Shown here piece after piece: positions 1-13,920 of a stretch of DNA of 64,000 nucleotides. How positions within the stretch are numbered: the stretch's first letter is position 1; each line of letters begins with the position of its first letter. The DNA is from Isoetes taiwanensis (lineage: Eukaryota; Streptophyta; Lycopodiopsida; Isoetales; Isoetaceae). Where the stretch lies: assembly GCA_021234155.1 (NCBI GenBank), contig JAJEKV010000030.1:5192050-5256049 (forward strand), read 5' to 3'. The position numbers and the translations under genes are program-made. The notes under the pieces were generated by a model. It made no database searches and was not told where the DNA came from. It saw nothing but the letters and a program-made list of their open reading frames with translations.

Positions 1-1865
1 CCTCATTTCCCTCATTGGCTGATAATGAGGCCCTGCATCATCACTGGTTAGCGGATAAGTTGTCAAGATGGTCTCCGCGTACAGCGGTGGAGAAGGCAAC
101 ACAACAGGTCTGTCATTGAACCAACAGATAGAACGGAAAAGAAACAAAAGAGAGCGGAGCATGACAAGGTTCAAATCTTAAAGGTTGGCTATCATGTTCC
201 ATGTTATAATTGCAAGGCATATAGAAGTAATAGTAAGGAATAAGTAACTGCGTCGATTATGCTTAGCCTTTATATGCTGAGTTGGAGTTTAAAGAAAGAA
301 TTCAAACAGCCTCAAGCATGGTTGTGCCGTAGATGAAAAGTACAAATCTCTTTATCCAGGCTGCAAATGAATTGAAGAAAGCAAATGCTTACGCCAAGGG
401 TTTTTAACGCCAAAGGCTCTTTATAAAAAGTGCGAGAGGGTATGGTATGTGATATGTATTACGGGGTAGACAACTTTTCATGTTTCCCTTTCATGTCATT
501 CCATGATATAGTAGCATTTTTTGTTGGACTATTGCAAGAGAAATTTTAGGCAAATTAGCGATAAATTTTTTTTACAGAATGATGAGTTTTACCAGAATAG
601 ATGAGACATTTATACAGCAAAACAAAGAAACAGGAGAATAGGCGAGAGACATTCGAATGGCGAAGCGGTTAACACAGAATGCAAAGTAAAGATGAGCTAA
701 ATTTTTTTGCACAGATCAGGTCTGTTTTAACCTGTTTGCCATGACCAAAATCTGGTAAAGAATGCGAGTTGATACCTCAACAATGAAAAATGGGTACTTG
801 ACAGAGACTCAAAGCATCCAGTATGGCAGATCTTTGGGACCTGATTAGCAGCTACATCAAAATGAAGTTCAATTTAAAAAAGTTTCTGTGGCACATGAGG
901 CCACAGCAGAAACCAACTGGCAAGAGAATGGAACTGTGAAAAGGGGCAGCAACTGTGTTGTCACTGCTATTTCCAAGAATGAAGAGTACATCTGTAAGCC
1001 GACCCTATAGAATGTAGAAAATGGTTTCTCTGCAGAAAGTGATTTAACATCGCAGTGGGATTACTTCACATGAAGAAAATTAGTTTTGAGAAAGAGTAGA
1101 GCCTAATCAATGTTCTGACCAGTTTGTGAGCCTTGAATACATTCAATGGAAGATAGTTAGGAAATAATCAGTTATCTTGATTTGCTAGTAAAGACATGGA
1201 ACTAGTCAGCTTATTTGTCACTTATCATATGAGAAGAGCACTGAGAACAATAACATAGCACAATTGAGAAATGACATTTTGTAATGTTTTGACTAGGAAT
1301 AACACATTTCTGATATTGAGGCAGATACTGAGTACATTCATTTGAGAATTTCTAACTTTACCCGTATCCATACTGGTTTAGTAATCAAAAGCTGGATTAT
1401 ATCAGAGTTCATGAACATTGACTATGGGTATGCATTGAAAGGAATCACTACATATGCATGGTAGATCTTCGGCTGGATCGGGGATATATTTTGCATAGGC
1501 TTATGAAACTTTATACAAATGTTCTCTATTGATAGAAGCATGGACAATTTTTCTGAGTGCCTGCGAAATTACGGGGAAACCAACTTGGACTTAGGAGTAC
1601 CATGAAAGTAAGTTGAGAACATGCCTATGCTTATCGTTAATGTCGAAAACATCCTTTTGAGTGGTTGGATATTGCAAGCATAAAGTCCAAGAGCAAGGTA
1701 GAAACACAAAAGGATTGTAATGCCAGATGCAGATTAGAGGTTTGCCTTTGTGTTGTCATTAAAGGGATCCATAACTCAAATTTCGTTGTACTTATATTTA
1801 TGGCCCCATTTTGAGGGCACCTTGATTATTCAAAAGAAGGCCATTATACCATTTTGCAAAGAGTA

Positions 1866-3900
1866 GCATAAATAACATAAGAATAGAGATAGAGCGAAAT
1901 ATGATTTTACTTCGTCCGCGAGGAACCAAGCAGCCTATGGACAAGTCCAAAGAAGGCATTTTGATTAAAAACCCCGCTCCGGTTTGGAGAAAAACCTTAG
2001 TGGCGGGTCGACATCTTTGCCGGTTATATACATAATCACCAAAATGCAATTTTGAAGTTAATGTAGCCGGACGGGCATAGCGGTCAGCGTATCATTATAA
2101 GGTGCTAAACCTACGAGGCCGTGCTTTCGGTAGCTCATGCAAGAGCTTGCTGATGGAGCATACTTAGAACATCTGAAACCCGGATATGCTCTTACATACG
2201 GAGCGGTGACTTTCATCCTCAATGACCTGATTGTGACGAATACATCTCCGCAGCGGCTCCCGATCCATCTCCACATCTGGTCGCAGTGAATTGTGCACTG
2301 TCGCGAATGGAAGCAATCACCTGCTTTCGTGGGTGGATGGGTAGGGTGGTGGTGTTGTTTCGCGGGCGTGGGATTAACGTCGATAATTTGCCCTTATTGG
2401 CGTGATAGGGGCCTGCATCAGCTTGGCCGTGAAACTGAAGCTAAGTCTTGCTTCAGGCGGCGTTCCCTTCGGTGTATGCGGATCACATGCGTGTGCCACA
2501 TTCCATAGCGAGAATAACAGGCTTGCTTGACTCCAGCGGAGCTTTAGTCGTTCGCGGGCCCATCGCCAGCACTTAAAGCAAGGTTGGGCAGCGAGATAAA
2601 TCCGCATAGCCGCCACGCCCGGAAGTAAATAATGTGGCGTTGTGTGACCCTACGTAATGGAAGGAAGCATCTTTAGGCAAGATAAAATATGGGGCCAGTG
2701 GATTTCCTCTCAGTGCGGGCAAAAACCTTATGTACACTCTAGATTGTTTCCAAGTGGTGAGGATATCAGCCCCATACGCCGCAGGAGGACGGACAATAAG
2801 GCCGAACAAGTGTGCTGGTGACCCCATGCCTTTGACTTCACTTGTTGTTGTTTACGCTGAGCTTTCGACTGCCGGTGACCCGTAACTGATGAATGCGTGA
2901 TTATTGGTAGAAACTCAATGCCCAAATACTTATAAAAGGCCCGAATCACCTTCCACACGGTAAGAGTGAATGAGGGGAAAGCGATGGAGATGCCGGGGAT
3001 GAAATGGGACCGGCGGCACCACTTGTCTTAACCAAGTTAACTCATGTCGGTGAATTGGTAGAAAAGTGTCCAAAATCCAGTGGCGTTACTCACAGGGTAT
3101 ATGCGGCGGTCAAAATCATCGGCATATATGATTCTTGGGATCCATGTGGTGCATCAGGCGCCTCCCAGGTGCTTTCGACTAGCCATTCTTCTAGGCCGTT
3201 AAATGGCCTGGCCGGCGTGGGGAGTAGAGCGGCAGGCGCGCAATGCTACCCAGGCTCCCCAGAAGCGATTATTGAGGCGACGAGCGAAGCCTGCATTATG
3301 AGTACGTATAGCATTACACTGCAAGTCGGCCGGGGTCCTAAACAGCCTGTCGTCCCTACAACTTATCGAGAGCAGCGTGTCAAAACGCTTTTCGCGAAAT
3401 CCTGGCTGTGGAAATACGGGGTCCGGCGTCGATTCATTTGCTCTATAGCGGTGTTGCGCTAGTAAGATGAGTCCAACAAAGTAAAGAATCACCCGTGAGG
3501 CTTCCACGTCTCCCGAAGAAACACTTCTCCATCCCAAAGGGAGTGTCAATGGCCAAGAGCTCCAGGAATCACAGAGGCAGAAGCAGCAGCAAGAAGCCAG
3601 GGGAGCCGAGCCGCCAATAGGCAGAATTGCAGATGAAGTTCAACCTTGAGGGTCCACTTTTGTATATGGGGCACAACTCCCCTCGCAGAAGTAGAGATCC
3701 GGTCGCGGAAACCTTCTTACAATGCCACGTTGAAAGTCTTTGTGAGCAGGCACCATTGGGGGTGACCGCGAAGCTTCGCGCATACCATCCATCTGGCACT
3801 TGCTTCAGGATTAATGGCGTTCTGGTATTATGACATCCCTTCGGTTAATACCAGCGAATGCGGGTGCCGGCTTCCCCATTGGGTCATACATTTCGCGTAG
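1866..3900 (-). mobile_element. LINE fragment, copy A (decayed, reverse oriented)
   Basis: Counterpart of the LINE at 20,967-23,130. The 3' end lies near 1,866-1,940, where a degenerate AATAG tract is followed by the reverse complement of a GGTCTC/GGACGATAAAA-like 3' terminus. The reverse-transcriptase active-site string IYADD is still readable on the minus strand at about 3,116-3,130, but no long frame surrounds it. The upper limit is approximate. Many indels break the frame relative to copy B. Confidence 0.6.
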
Positions 3901-4016
3901 TGCTCCTGGTGTTAGGGTAATAGCTCGTAGGCATGCGAGGCGCCTCAAGACCTTTCTCGATTATCTCTTGAAAGGAAACTGGTAAGCTTGGCATGGAAAA
4001 GAGCAATCATATATTT

Positions 4017-4330
4017 TACATTTATTTGAAATGATATCCTTATATAGCAATATTTTTGTCAGAGACGCGTTTGTTTATACAATTTTACTATCTTACATTT
4101 GTTGGCGATATCACTATATATGTTTGCTCGGGCTTCGCGTTTGCTTATACATTTGATCTTGGCGTTCGAAGGCCGGATAGCTTTGGTGGAGATTTGACAT
4201 GACTGAGGGATCTGGGCGGGCGATGATTTGAGATGGGGTGGATGATCGGATTGAATGGTTGTGATTGACATATTTGGGTGCATCTAGACCGTCGGTTGAG
4301 ATTGAGATTGGATGATCCCTCTAGGTCCAC
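4017..4330. repeat. Tandemly duplicated modules, copy A
   Basis: Degenerate counterpart of 23,217-23,520. Two modules containing GATATCACTATATA and GCGTTTG are followed by ACCGTCGGTTGAGAT-type sequence. The second module is partly deleted compared with copy B. Confidence 0.6.
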
Positions 4331-6559
4331 ATTGATTTTGAGCGGTTGTCGATGCGGTCCGTTGTGTGATCGCGATCACCGACCATTGGTCAGGTCGAAT
4401 GCGATCGTTCGGACTGGGGCTGACTTTCTAAACTTTATGTTGTTGGGGGATTTGAACGTCATTACTAAACCCCTCATTCTAACCTAGGCGGGCATTATTT
4501 TTATTAATTTGCTCCCTTTGGTTAGGGATTTCATTTCTTTGTGAAGTCCGGGAATCAAGCGCGGTATGATTTTGTGAATGCCCAAAAATCTCAAATTAAT
4601 TCGCCCCATCGAACTGTGATTGTCGATTGTTGAAATAACACGAGGCGAAACCTCTCAACTACGAGAACACGCGAAGTTTTACCCACCTTCAATGAATCCC
4701 GGTTGGCGATGTTCGATTCCAATAAGAGCAATATTGCTTGAGTACGCCTAAAAAGCTGGTACATTCCCTCTAAAATTTTAATTTCGCTCTTGATATGCAT
4801 TGCTTGACAGCAGAGATCTACAAATGCTTAACATAAGCGACTGGCGAGATATGATCAAGGATTTACGTTGTGAAAAAGTGGGGATGGGGTACCATACATT
4901 TAATTCTGGAATGCAAATCTTGAGGTTATTTTGGCTAAAGTGGGTGCAACCTTATACGCTGGATTCGTTTTCTTCCTTGCTACCAATTTTCATTCTAGAC
5001 ACGTAGTTAGGCGATGCAAGTTTGTGGCAGGCATGACTTCGTCCAACGGTGCATTTACGAGCAAGCTACCGTGCGTTTGGGAATGGTGATGTTGTAAGGG
5101 GTGGAAACACGGTTTGGTCTTAAATGTCGATTGGTGGGGTAAAATCCGGTTTTGAATTAGGAGATGCCTTTGAAAGGGAAAGTTTTAAGAAGGCTTCGGT
5201 GAACACGAGACCGGGGCTATCTAATATTGACTTTCCAAATGAGTGGCTAACTTATAATGGGACAATTTAAGGGTGTCTTTTCACCCGGCTCATGTTGGAG
5301 TCTGGTATCTTTACATACACTCACTACATCATCGGAGAAAGACCATTGCCTCTTTAAAATCCAACAACTCTATCATTTGTTCATGAACTTGGCGGGAAAA
5401 ATGAAAAGCGTTAATTATAGTTGTTAATGAGCAAATGAGAACTACGGTTACACACTGAGTGAAACCCTGTGAAAATGATGATCAACGGAGGTTCCACGAA
5501 ATATCACGAATAAGGGTGTCATGTTACCAACTTCAAGAATAAGCTCATCGGATTGGGTGGGATGGGATCTTGGCCACACATGGCAAAATGGCAATGAATC
5601 CAAAATTGCTTGGAGTATGCTCTGCTGTGAATTACCAAGGCTGAGGTTTATAATGGCGTCTAGCAGGCCTGGTGGTTAATAAAATCCTTCTACTTCCCTC
5701 TTTGTTTTATTTTCTTTGTGTAAAGGATGAACTATGTAAAGAGCAATTGGAGATTTGAAGACAAATCCATGTGAAGCCATTTGGTGTGGTGTCCAGGTCA
5801 AGGGGCTGCAATGTCTGACATCTCTTCAAAACACAACATATCCTAAGATGGACAAGGGGCATGCTATCTTACAAATGAATGGGCTGCACAAAGCCTTGGC
5901 TAGCTATAAAAAATTTATCCAAGAAACTGCTCTTACTATATTCACTAGAATCGATTCATCTCAAGTGCATGGTTATAAAATCTCTTAGGGATATTTCTCA
6001 ATGGTTGTGTCTTGATTTTGAAAATGTTAGATTGCATTGCAAAATACCAACATGCAATAAAGCCAAAGAATGGTGTACATTTTATAATGCAACAATATTA
6101 TCATAGTGACAATACTTTCGATCCATTTTTATTAGTGTTAATTTAATTACTTAACTTTCATGGCTTTAAAAGGCTATGAAACTATATTTATATAAAATGT
6201 AGTAAAATCTTTGTAGTAGAGTTCTTAAGGGTATCCTCTAGTAGCTAATAAATGCTTCATTACTTTATTTCTATTCAACTTTCTCAAATCCACAACTTCT
6301 TACTCTTAGGCGGTGCTTGGACATCGAACATACTTCTCAACAAAACAACTCAAAAATGGCGACCACTCTTAGAGCGGTCTTGGACATCAAACATACTCTC
6401 AACAAAAACAAATACCGCGGCTGACCTTGGCGCTTAAGGGTATTCAAACTCTGTGTTTTTAGAATGTTTTAAGATTGTTTTAGGTTGGGGGCATGCACAA
6501 ATATCCCGCAGCCATAGATGCAAGAGCCTCCTTACGGTATATAAGGAGGCTATCCACAT

Positions 6560-8220
6560 ATTCGGTTCTTAGCTAAAGTTCTAGAATGCTCTAGAAAGGG
6601 TCCGTATTCAAAAATTGTAGAATGTTCTAAGTTAGTGTTTAAGGCTGTTGTAAAATGTTCGACGTTCTAGATGACTCGGAGAACATTCGGGCAGCCTAAG
6701 AACGCAAATGCCTCTACAAATCTCTAGACCATTCTAGAATGTTCTGAATAATTCACTTCCACAAAGTTCTGAATGAGCTTTTGACTAGTCAACAAGTAAT
6801 GGATAGTAGTTCACAAAATGGGGATTGCCAAGAATAGTAAATTGGTCTAAACCGGGGATGTCACATAGTTTGAACATACTGTGAGTGAAAGGGTGGGTTT
6901 TATCCTAAACCGTGTGTATACATCACAGGATAGGGGAACTGGCTGGGGTTTTAGGGAGAGATCGGTTTAATATGTATATGGGAAGGGGCATTTGGTTGGA
7001 CATCTCGCATTATCTGAGGAGAGGGTTTTGCGGACCCATTAGCATACGTGGCATATCCCTTTATAATGATTGAAATTGAGTCCTAGAAGTTTATTGAAAC
7101 TTGTAAAAATTCAAAATAGGATGTTCTACATAGTTCTAGAAAGTTTTAGAATTTTCTAGATGGCTCATAGATAAGCGGTCAGGTCAAAAAATAGAAAGTT
7201 TTTGAAAGAATGCAAAAGGCAAAGTAGAATGTTCAGTCTGGCGGATGCTTACGAGCAAGCAGCTTTCGATCTCTAAAAAAAGAAAGTTTTTGAAATTTAG
7301 TAATAAATATAAAATGTTTTGGGATGTTCTAGATGCTCTTGGTAGACACCTGGATCTAATACGAGGCAAACAAATTAGTCTAAAAATGAAAAGTTTGTGA
7401 ACTTACAAAAACTCAAAATATGATGTTCTAGATAGTTCTAGAATCATTCTAAATACTTTCGTGGATTTAAAAATAGAAAGTTCTTCTGAAAAATTGCAAG
7501 GAGACAAAATAGAGATATTCTAGATAGTTCTTGAATGTTCTAGATATCTTGTGGATAAGCACCTGGGTAAAAGAATAGATGTGTTTTGAAGAATGCAAAA
7601 GACAAAGTAGAATGTTCTACATACTTAGATGCTCATGAGCAAGCATCTCAATCAAAATAGAAAAGTCTTTGAAATTTTACAAACAATCAAGAAAATAGAA
7701 TGTTTGGCATGTTCTAGATGCTTATGGGTGACACCTCGGTCAAAGAAATAGAAGTTTTGAAACATTGCAAGCTGGTCAAAATGTTAGAAACTATAGGATC
7801 AATGCGTAATCTAAATGTTGAAATTGTGCTACTCACGCCCCATACACCATCAACAGTAATAACGTGTTCCCGCGAGTCCTCAGTCTAATGCGAGAATAGT
7901 AAATTAGTCTAAATTCTATTGGTAAAACACAAACCGGATTATTTTAGATAGTTCTAGAATATTTCTAGATGCTCATGGATAAAGCATCGGTTTACCAAAA
8001 GATAGAACGTTTTTTAGAAAAATTGCAAGAACTTTAAATAGGATATTCTAGATAGTTCTAGAATGTTCTGGAAGTGCTTCGTCGATAAGCATCTCGGTCA
8101 AAAAATAGAACATCTGGGTCAAAATGAAAGTTTTTTGAAGTTTAAGAGCTTTATTCAATTGTTGGAATGTCGTGGACAGTCGTAACTTAAATGTTAGAAA
8201 CCTTCTTTGTTCATTTGCCC
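6560..8220. repeat. TTCTAGAA-rich array, copy A
   Basis: Degenerate copy of the array at 26,020-27,740. It shows repeated GTTCTAGAATGTTCTAG cores and intervening AAAATAGAAAGTTTTTGAA spacers, with more indels than copy B. Confidence 0.75.
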
Positions 8221-8424
8221 CTTTTTGCACCAGAAGCATTACTAAAATTGGAACATGCATCGTGGGATGGGGTCGCGTAAGCTTGTAGATAAGAACAATG
8301 TCATGCGTAGAAGGCGGCACATCCCACTAGACCGCAGTGAGCCCGGACCATTTCACCGGTGAGTTTAGGTCCACACTTTAGCTACTTACATTACATCGTG
8401 GGATTCGCTTAATAGTTAAATATA

Positions 8425-8985
8425 AAACATGCTTATTTTATTAGCTATCTTAAGTATTTCTACGAAGAATACCACGGATGACATATGGTGTGTTGCCTCT
8501 AAAGAGATCACGACTTATTTTCTTTGTGACTAACGTTTCTAAAGGCGCAATGTTGCCTTAATCTTCGACAGCTTGTCGTTATGTCGGTCTTTAATTGTAC
8601 AAGAACGTGAAATCCCTCTAGATGAAAATGGTACCAAAACCTAAAAGTCCTGCTGGCGGGCGTACTGGTATATACTAGAGATACATTTATTTGAGGCGAT
8701 ATAGAGAGCATGTATTTTTATTGGCTATGTAAGTATATTTGTTGCAGATACATGGATGACATATGAACTCTGTGGCCCACGCGTGAATCTTGCTTGAACA
8801 AGGGCATAATGTTGCCCTTAGTTTTCACCTGACTTATCGGACCACGGTCTTTAAATGCAAATTCGAGATACAAAACATTGAAATCCCTAGGTGGAAAGCA
8901 ATTTGCAAAACCTAAAGTCTTGCTAGTAGAACATCTAGCTAAAACAAATAAAGCACGAAGGCTAAGTGGAGCCTATAATATGGGG
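8425..8985. repeat. About 280-bp tandem duplication, copy A
   Basis: Counterpart of 27,955-28,520. Two degenerate units begin near 8,431 and 8,706, each with CATGnTTATTTTATT-like sequence and a later GTGAAATCCCT-type segment. Confidence 0.65.
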
Positions 8986-10499
8986 GACCATGTGGGTAGG
9001 GCTGAATTTCCGTCTTGTTGAGACAAGACTTCTACAAAATAGGTCGAACTGGAGACGAGGAAGCCACAACAGTATCGAAGTTGAAACTTCTACAACAATA
9101 GGTCAAATGGAGATGATGATCTAAAATTATAGATAGTGGATGGTGATACTTGGGTAGATATATACTTGTCTGGGTGTAAACAATTGCTTCCACATGATAA
9201 TAGGCTGGTTGAAGGACAAATATGAATGGTCAAGGATTGTTGTTGATATAAGCAAGCTCGTGGTTTAATATACTTTAGTTTCAATCTAATATAAACCCTT
9301 GGCGAGAAAAATTGGGTACACGCTTCGTTTTGCCAAGATTTTCTAACTTTAGGAATCTTAAGATTTTGTAAAGCGTCCATACTAAATGTGAGTATTAAAG
9401 CACTTTCTGCAATAAAATCTTGTTGGAAGTGACCCGATTGAAGCTAGTACGCTTGTAGAATACAATTGCTAAGACTTCAGTAGCATTGAAATTTATTCCC
9501 GGTTAAGAGATTTGATTGATTTTGAAGATTCATGATGCATTAGCACCTTGTTGGAGTATGATCATGTAAATTTAGTTATGATCATCCTCAAAGGGAATGA
9601 AGCTAGTACTATGTATACAGGAGCTAACCACTAACTCTACTTAGATATTGAAGGATTGATGTGTGTAATTGTAATTGATTATTCACAATCTCTTGAATCT
9701 GCGGTCTAGGAGACAAAACATTTACATATCAAAAGCTCTTTAAAACCTTGGAAGCCTAGGTTACTTTATGGTTGTGCATCACGAACAAGCAACATCTATA
9801 TGAGAAATTTGTTAGTTTTGTGGCCGGCAACTAAAAAGAGTGTAGATATTCACCTGATTTCTTTGTGTGGATCTTGTTACTCTCTTATAGATGTATAAGG
9901 TGCACAACTAGCCAAAAGGGATGCATCACTTCACACTTCCATGTCCTACATATTTGACATACGGTGGACCTCATTGTTTTATGCATCTTCCACCTAGATT
10001 TGTAGGTGATGGGAGCTAACTTTCTAATTAAACCCGGATCTGTTACGACTAGATGACATCAACAAATGATTAGATTAGAATGGTATGTTGTGTACATCAC
10101 CTAGGATTTATTTCATGTGAAAATCCATCTTGCCACGTGGATTGGCTCATAATTTCTCAATGATGACTTTAGTTCTATGAGGTCTCAAATAGATTACGCT
10201 TGTGATGGCGAGTCCTCCATCTGCGGTGTCCCCATCTTTGCGACCATAACCTCCATGCGCCAACCACTCTTTCTTTCTTCCATTACCTTATATGAGTATC
10301 CTATCATGTGATAAGGTTTTAACTTCACAGTTATAGACAAAGTCTTACGATAGGTGCTGTCCCTCTAATAGCGACACATCAAACATTATGGCATATGTTT
10401 GGGTAACTCTATCATCCATTGCTCTGCGCTTTGGTGCTATATCTTTCCGTTTTCTTCTTGCAAACTGTCCTCTCCATTGTACGGTGCCCACCATCTTAA

Positions 10500-10990
10500 G
10501 CATCGAGGGCGGTGATTGGATTGGGGGAACCCATGGGACGGGGCTTTACAGCGGAATGTTGTCGGGGCCAGTTGCCATTGAGTCTCACACTTTCTGGATT
10601 GCCTAACGCCGGTCGGATCCGGGCGGATCGTTCACTTGATGCGACCGGACTTGCCCTACATTTCTTCGATGAACCTGCCGTCGATCACGTTGCTGCAGGG
10701 AATTGGTACGTTAAATTCGTCTGTGAGCCCACCTTTGCCCAGCACAGGCGCGGTACGTCGGGCACTAAGTGCGTACATGAGTGTATATATTGTGTGTTTT
10801 TGCATTTTATTTATGTTAGACGGTTGTCGTGGTGATTCTTTGCCTTGATTTTCCCTCGAAACCAGCAGGCGAGTTACTATCCGGGTAGTAATCAGCTTCT
10901 TTGCGCGCTTTTATTGGTCCCCATACCGACCGATTGGTCTCGAGTGGACGATAAAAATACCTTCCCTTCCTTCCTTCCTCACTCCATATT
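10500..10990 (+). mobile_element. LINE 3' end, copy A (TTCC-tailed)
   Basis: Counterpart of 30,120-30,585. ESHTF followed by a region containing MRPDLP can be read across frames. The 3' terminus has TTGGTCTC, then GGACGATAAAAATACC and a TTCCTTCC tract ending near 10,980. Confidence 0.65.
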
Positions 10991-10999
10991 TGGCATCCA

Positions 11000-11740
11000 T
11001 CACGATGGCATGGTCAATCCCAAAACTGAATTGTTCTACATTGGCTTTCAGTCCGACAAGCACTTGCTGTTATAATCTGATATGGTGTGGTATCAGTTCC
11101 TTTGGAACATTAGCGTCCAACCTGTCATTAGCATTTCTCGGATGGTGTGACGTAGCAGCCCTAACCTATTAATGGCCAAAGCCTAATCTGAGCCATTTTG
11201 GCTCCAATAGTTTTGGGCGATGTTATGCTCAAAACTCCATTTTAGAGAATGCGTCTGGCGCAGCACTTGGCATATCACAACATCCCTGGTATGTGTCTTC
11301 CGAAGTGAGGAGCTACCGAACCACTTCGCAAAGTGATGGAGCGTAAAAGCGGATGGAAGTTCCTGGAGCCGTATCAACAACATCCCAACGCTGCGACACA
11401 TTTGCACATGCTTTGAAATGACTTTGAACAATTCAACCACTTTATATTTTTCGCGCTATTAGTGTAGGTTACTTTGCTGGCTTGTCAACTTGCTAACTTG
11501 ATTTCTATCAGCTTATGTGAACTTGTTGAAACATTCAACATTGCATTGCTTATATCAAGCATCGATATTAAAATGCCATTTCTTTCTTGAGGAGTTTTAA
11601 AGGATGGGGAGCATGATGTGGTAGAAAGAATGTTGAGCTCCTTTGTGAAGCCCAGGCAACCTTTGAACATATTTGTAGCAATGGTGTGGTTAATCAAGCA
11701 TGTAGTTCCAATCATGAAACCATCGTTGCAACTCAAGCGC
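11000..11740 (-). mobile_element. Reverse-transcriptase-region fragment, copy A
   Basis: Collinear with 30,600-31,364. Short minus-strand peptides such as VISKHVQMC and MLDISNAMLNVSTSSH correspond to those of copy B. No long frame remains. Confidence 0.45.
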
Positions 11741-13559
11741 CCACTTGTTCCTTAGCAACAAGAAAAACAAGTGAAGTCTTGACTTACATGCGAGCTCAAA
11801 GAGGCTGCATGTGAAGTTGCTCAAAACATGTTCATGAGCTTCAGCAAAATGCTTTTAACAACAAAGATACATGATATATGCCACCATTTTATCCCATTCC
11901 TTATGTGTGTAAATTAAGGTTCTCACCTTCCTAAAATGAGAAAGTATAATTTTCCTCCATAAACTCTCTTTTAAATTTTTATAGAATACATTAATCTAAC
12001 CACCATCGTGACCAAAAAGAATATGTATTATATTACACATTTTACCAACTCAGCTTTATAATTGTTCTAACGACCGCGGTCAATTTATATATAAATTGTT
12101 AGCTTCGTATACATAACATATAAATTCGACATATTAATTAGGGTGAAATTACATCTACGCCAATAGCAAAAACTTCAATCAATGGATACCAGTTTGAGTT
12201 CTTGAAACTTCTCTTATATCATCGAGGGGTTGTCAAAGTTTGGAAATGCACGGGCACACCCAAAGTCGTGGCAAGGAGACTTAGGGCGAGCCGATTGTGC
12301 GTTGGGGAGTTTGCACTGCCATGCGGACCTGTCAGGACAATTAGGGTTTCGGATCGAATCAGGTTGAATACGAATGATTAAACGATTCATACGGTTCATA
12401 TGCGGCGTGCTACTCAACTTCAATCAAATTTCGGTAGGTGGGCGGTTACATAACGATCATGTTACATGATTTTGGGCTGAAAAGAAGCCATTCTACGGAA
12501 CGAAATTTTTGCTCGATTTTCTTGATTTGAGGTTTTGTTGCTTCAAATTGGGACTATTTGGATTCTGGCATCATACGGTTTATTGTTGTTCATTTCAGTT
12601 GGAGCACATCAGACGGTATAAATGTGATCACAATTTTAGCATAACCCACAGGCAATACAAAAGCTCATTTTGGCGAGCTGAAATCAAAGATAAAACATTT
12701 ATGATATCGTTGATCATTTACTAGTGACCACAATTTGTAATGCACACCTATTGAATCCAGCTTTCATCTATACTCTCAAGATGTGGAGTTTTAATATTCC
12801 TTATAATTTATCTAGTATATTTTTCTCAACAATCTAGCAATGTTGGTTACCAAAGATCTAAGTCTAAAACAACTACCCAAACCCCCTCAACCCCTCTTTT
12901 TTTTTAGGTCGGATATTAATATACAATGAAAGTGCATATGCATGCATGTTGAGTGATCATACTGCTGCATGGTTCGAGGGGACATATTAGGGATAACCAC
13001 TCAGTACATTCAAGCTAAATCTTATAATCAGGAATCTTTGTGTGGGCTTGAGGCAGCCCACTCTTCCTGCACAAATGCTACTAAGGTATTGTCTCACCTT
13101 GCTTTTCAAGATGACCATAATAAACTAATGGTTGTAGCATGAGAGAACTTTTATCATTTTACCGCCTCTTCATATTAACCCTTAACAACTATCCCTACAC
13201 AAATTCATTGCAATTTTCTTTCTAATTTGGCAGATCTTTGGATGCTCCACCAACAATATCTTGCATGTGACCTTTCGGAACCACATTTCAAACTGCGAAA
13301 AACTTGATCTTCTTAAGGAAATGCACTAAGGGGATCTTGTATGGAATTTGTATTTTAACTCAAGAAATTTTATATCTGTTGACTATAATAATCATAAATG
13401 GTCAGAGACCGATACATATAAGCATAGAGTTCAGGATTCATGAGCCTTTTTCAAACCAAAGGTCCAAATAAATGCCTTCAACCATTCTTTTGCCTTTGCC
13501 AATAAATCTTTTACACTCTTTCGTTCCACATCGAAGTGTTTATGAGCGAGATAGGCGTG

Positions 13560-13650
13560 GCTATAAAATAGAATAGAATAGAATAGAATGGTTTTATCAT
13601 CTACAGGAGACCAATAAATATGAGACCCAATGGAAGGAGAACACAGAACT
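13560..13650 (-). mobile_element. Retroposon 3' terminus, copy A
   Basis: An (AATAG)n tract at about 13,565-13,590 is followed by GGTTTTATCATCTAC and GGAGACCAA. This is the reverse complement of the shared LINE 3' terminus. Confidence 0.6.
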
Positions 13651-13920
13651 TATTATTGTCTGACCTTTAGAAGTGTTTTAGAAGGAAAAGCGTGGCGTCG
13701 TAATAAGAATATGTTAATATAGGGGTCAAACCTAATACCGCTACTCTGCATGCTTCATTTTTGCTAACTAATTTTCATAAGCAATCTAGAAAGGGGCATC
13801 CTCTAATATTAGCGGGTGAGGGTTAAGATGTGTAACGTACTACTTGCAGCTGATAACGAATAAGAGTTACCTAAAACAACTCTTTAAGAATACCATACGA
13901 AAATGAACATGAATAGGCCT

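Larger units (their letters stand above)
1..13920 (+). repeat. Segmental duplication, copy A (noisy copy)
   Basis: The whole stretch is collinear with 19,069-33,715. Base 1 pairs with about 19,069, the LINE tail near 1,870 with 20,967, the RT box near 3,120 with 22,363, the TTCCTTCC tail near 10,970 with 30,560, and the AATAG tail near 13,570 with 33,340. Copy A is about 0.7 kb shorter. It differs by very frequent 1-10 base indels and shortened homopolymers: the A runs near 25,740 and 25,802 and the T run near 32,638 are much shorter here. Homology is already present at base 1, so the copy probably extends beyond the window. No intact gene is seen inside; open frames are short. The pattern fits either an old duplication or an unpolished second copy in the assembly. 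Confidence 0.88.
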